DNA from: Conoideocrella luteorostrata
Taxonomy: Eukaryota; Ascomycota; Sordariomycetes; Hypocreales; Clavicipitaceae
Length of the DNA stretch: 15,635 nt
NCBI GenBank assembly: GCA_032433595.1
Contig: JASWJB010000569.1
Span: forward strand, 1 to 15,635
Reading direction: 5' to 3'
Notes under the pieces: model-generated
Database searches by the model: none
Seen by the model: only the letters and a program-made list of their open reading frames with translations
Told to the model about the DNA's origin: nothing
Part shown: positions 15,621-15,635 of the stretch, one piece after another
Position numbering within the stretch: position 1 is the stretch's first letter
How the letters are laid out: each line of letters starts with the position of its first letter
Translations under genes and position numbers: made by a program

Positions 15621-15635
15621 TTTTTTTTTTTTTTT
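15621..15635. repeat. Poly-T run at window edge
   Basis: Fifteen T reach the last base. This mirrors the C run at the start and suggests an assembly boundary. Confidence 0.9.

Larger units (their letters stand above)
13397..15635. other. Velvet upstream region and gene-free DNA
   Basis: About 2.2 kb with no supported gene. The part next to 13396 should hold the velvet promoter and leader; no TATA box or known operator stands out. TACGGAG copies lie at 13866 and 14188. Open frames between 14200 and 15500 (for example one starting with the ATG at 15163, 113 codons) overlap frames on both strands and show no domain, so they are not called. A CCGCA array and a T run lie near the end. Confidence 0.55.

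Overview
The window reads as nuclear DNA of a filamentous ascomycete (Pezizomycotina), most likely a Sordariomycete and perhaps Hypocreales. The evidence is two short spliceosomal introns of 63-64 nt with GT...AG ends, a third 64-nt intron in the same style, a velvet-domain developmental regulator, a secreted DUF1996 protein, and a fungal-type NSUN5/Rcm1 rRNA methyltransferase. The order assignment is inference from gene style, not from a database match. The window starts in a 16-nt C run and stops in a 15-nt T run, so it may be a whole assembly contig broken at homopolymers.

Layout: 1-1560 holds no gene but is dense in palindromes, short tandem repeats and a G-quadruplex motif, and ends in a 16-bp A/T tandem array. 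1561-3385 (minus) is the RCM1-like rRNA m5C methyltransferase; its stop codon lies inside the last partial unit of that array. 4116-5694 (minus) is a secreted DUF1996 protein with one 64-nt intron, a 3' hairpin just past its stop and a pyrimidine-rich leader/promoter. 6200-9600 is a gene desert with short repeats and two doubtful small ORFs. 9654-10094 (plus) is an orphan ORF of 146 residues. 10208-11108 (plus) is a calcineurin-like metallophosphoesterase broken by two frameshifts. 12134-13396 (minus) is a velvet-family regulator, best matched by memory to VelC, with a 20-nt first coding exon. 13397-15635 has no supported gene.

The three intact genes are not obviously one pathway: ribosome modification (nucleolus), a secreted or wall-associated protein, and a developmental transcription regulator. 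I see no secondary-metabolite cluster, transposase, reverse transcriptase, tRNA, rRNA or CRISPR.

The most striking non-genic feature is a dispersed 7-mer, TACGGAG/CTCCGTA. I counted 22 copies by hand where about two are expected by chance. They sit in gene-free or decayed stretches and are absent from all three intact genes. In several places the two orientations are abutted into perfect palindromes or hairpins.
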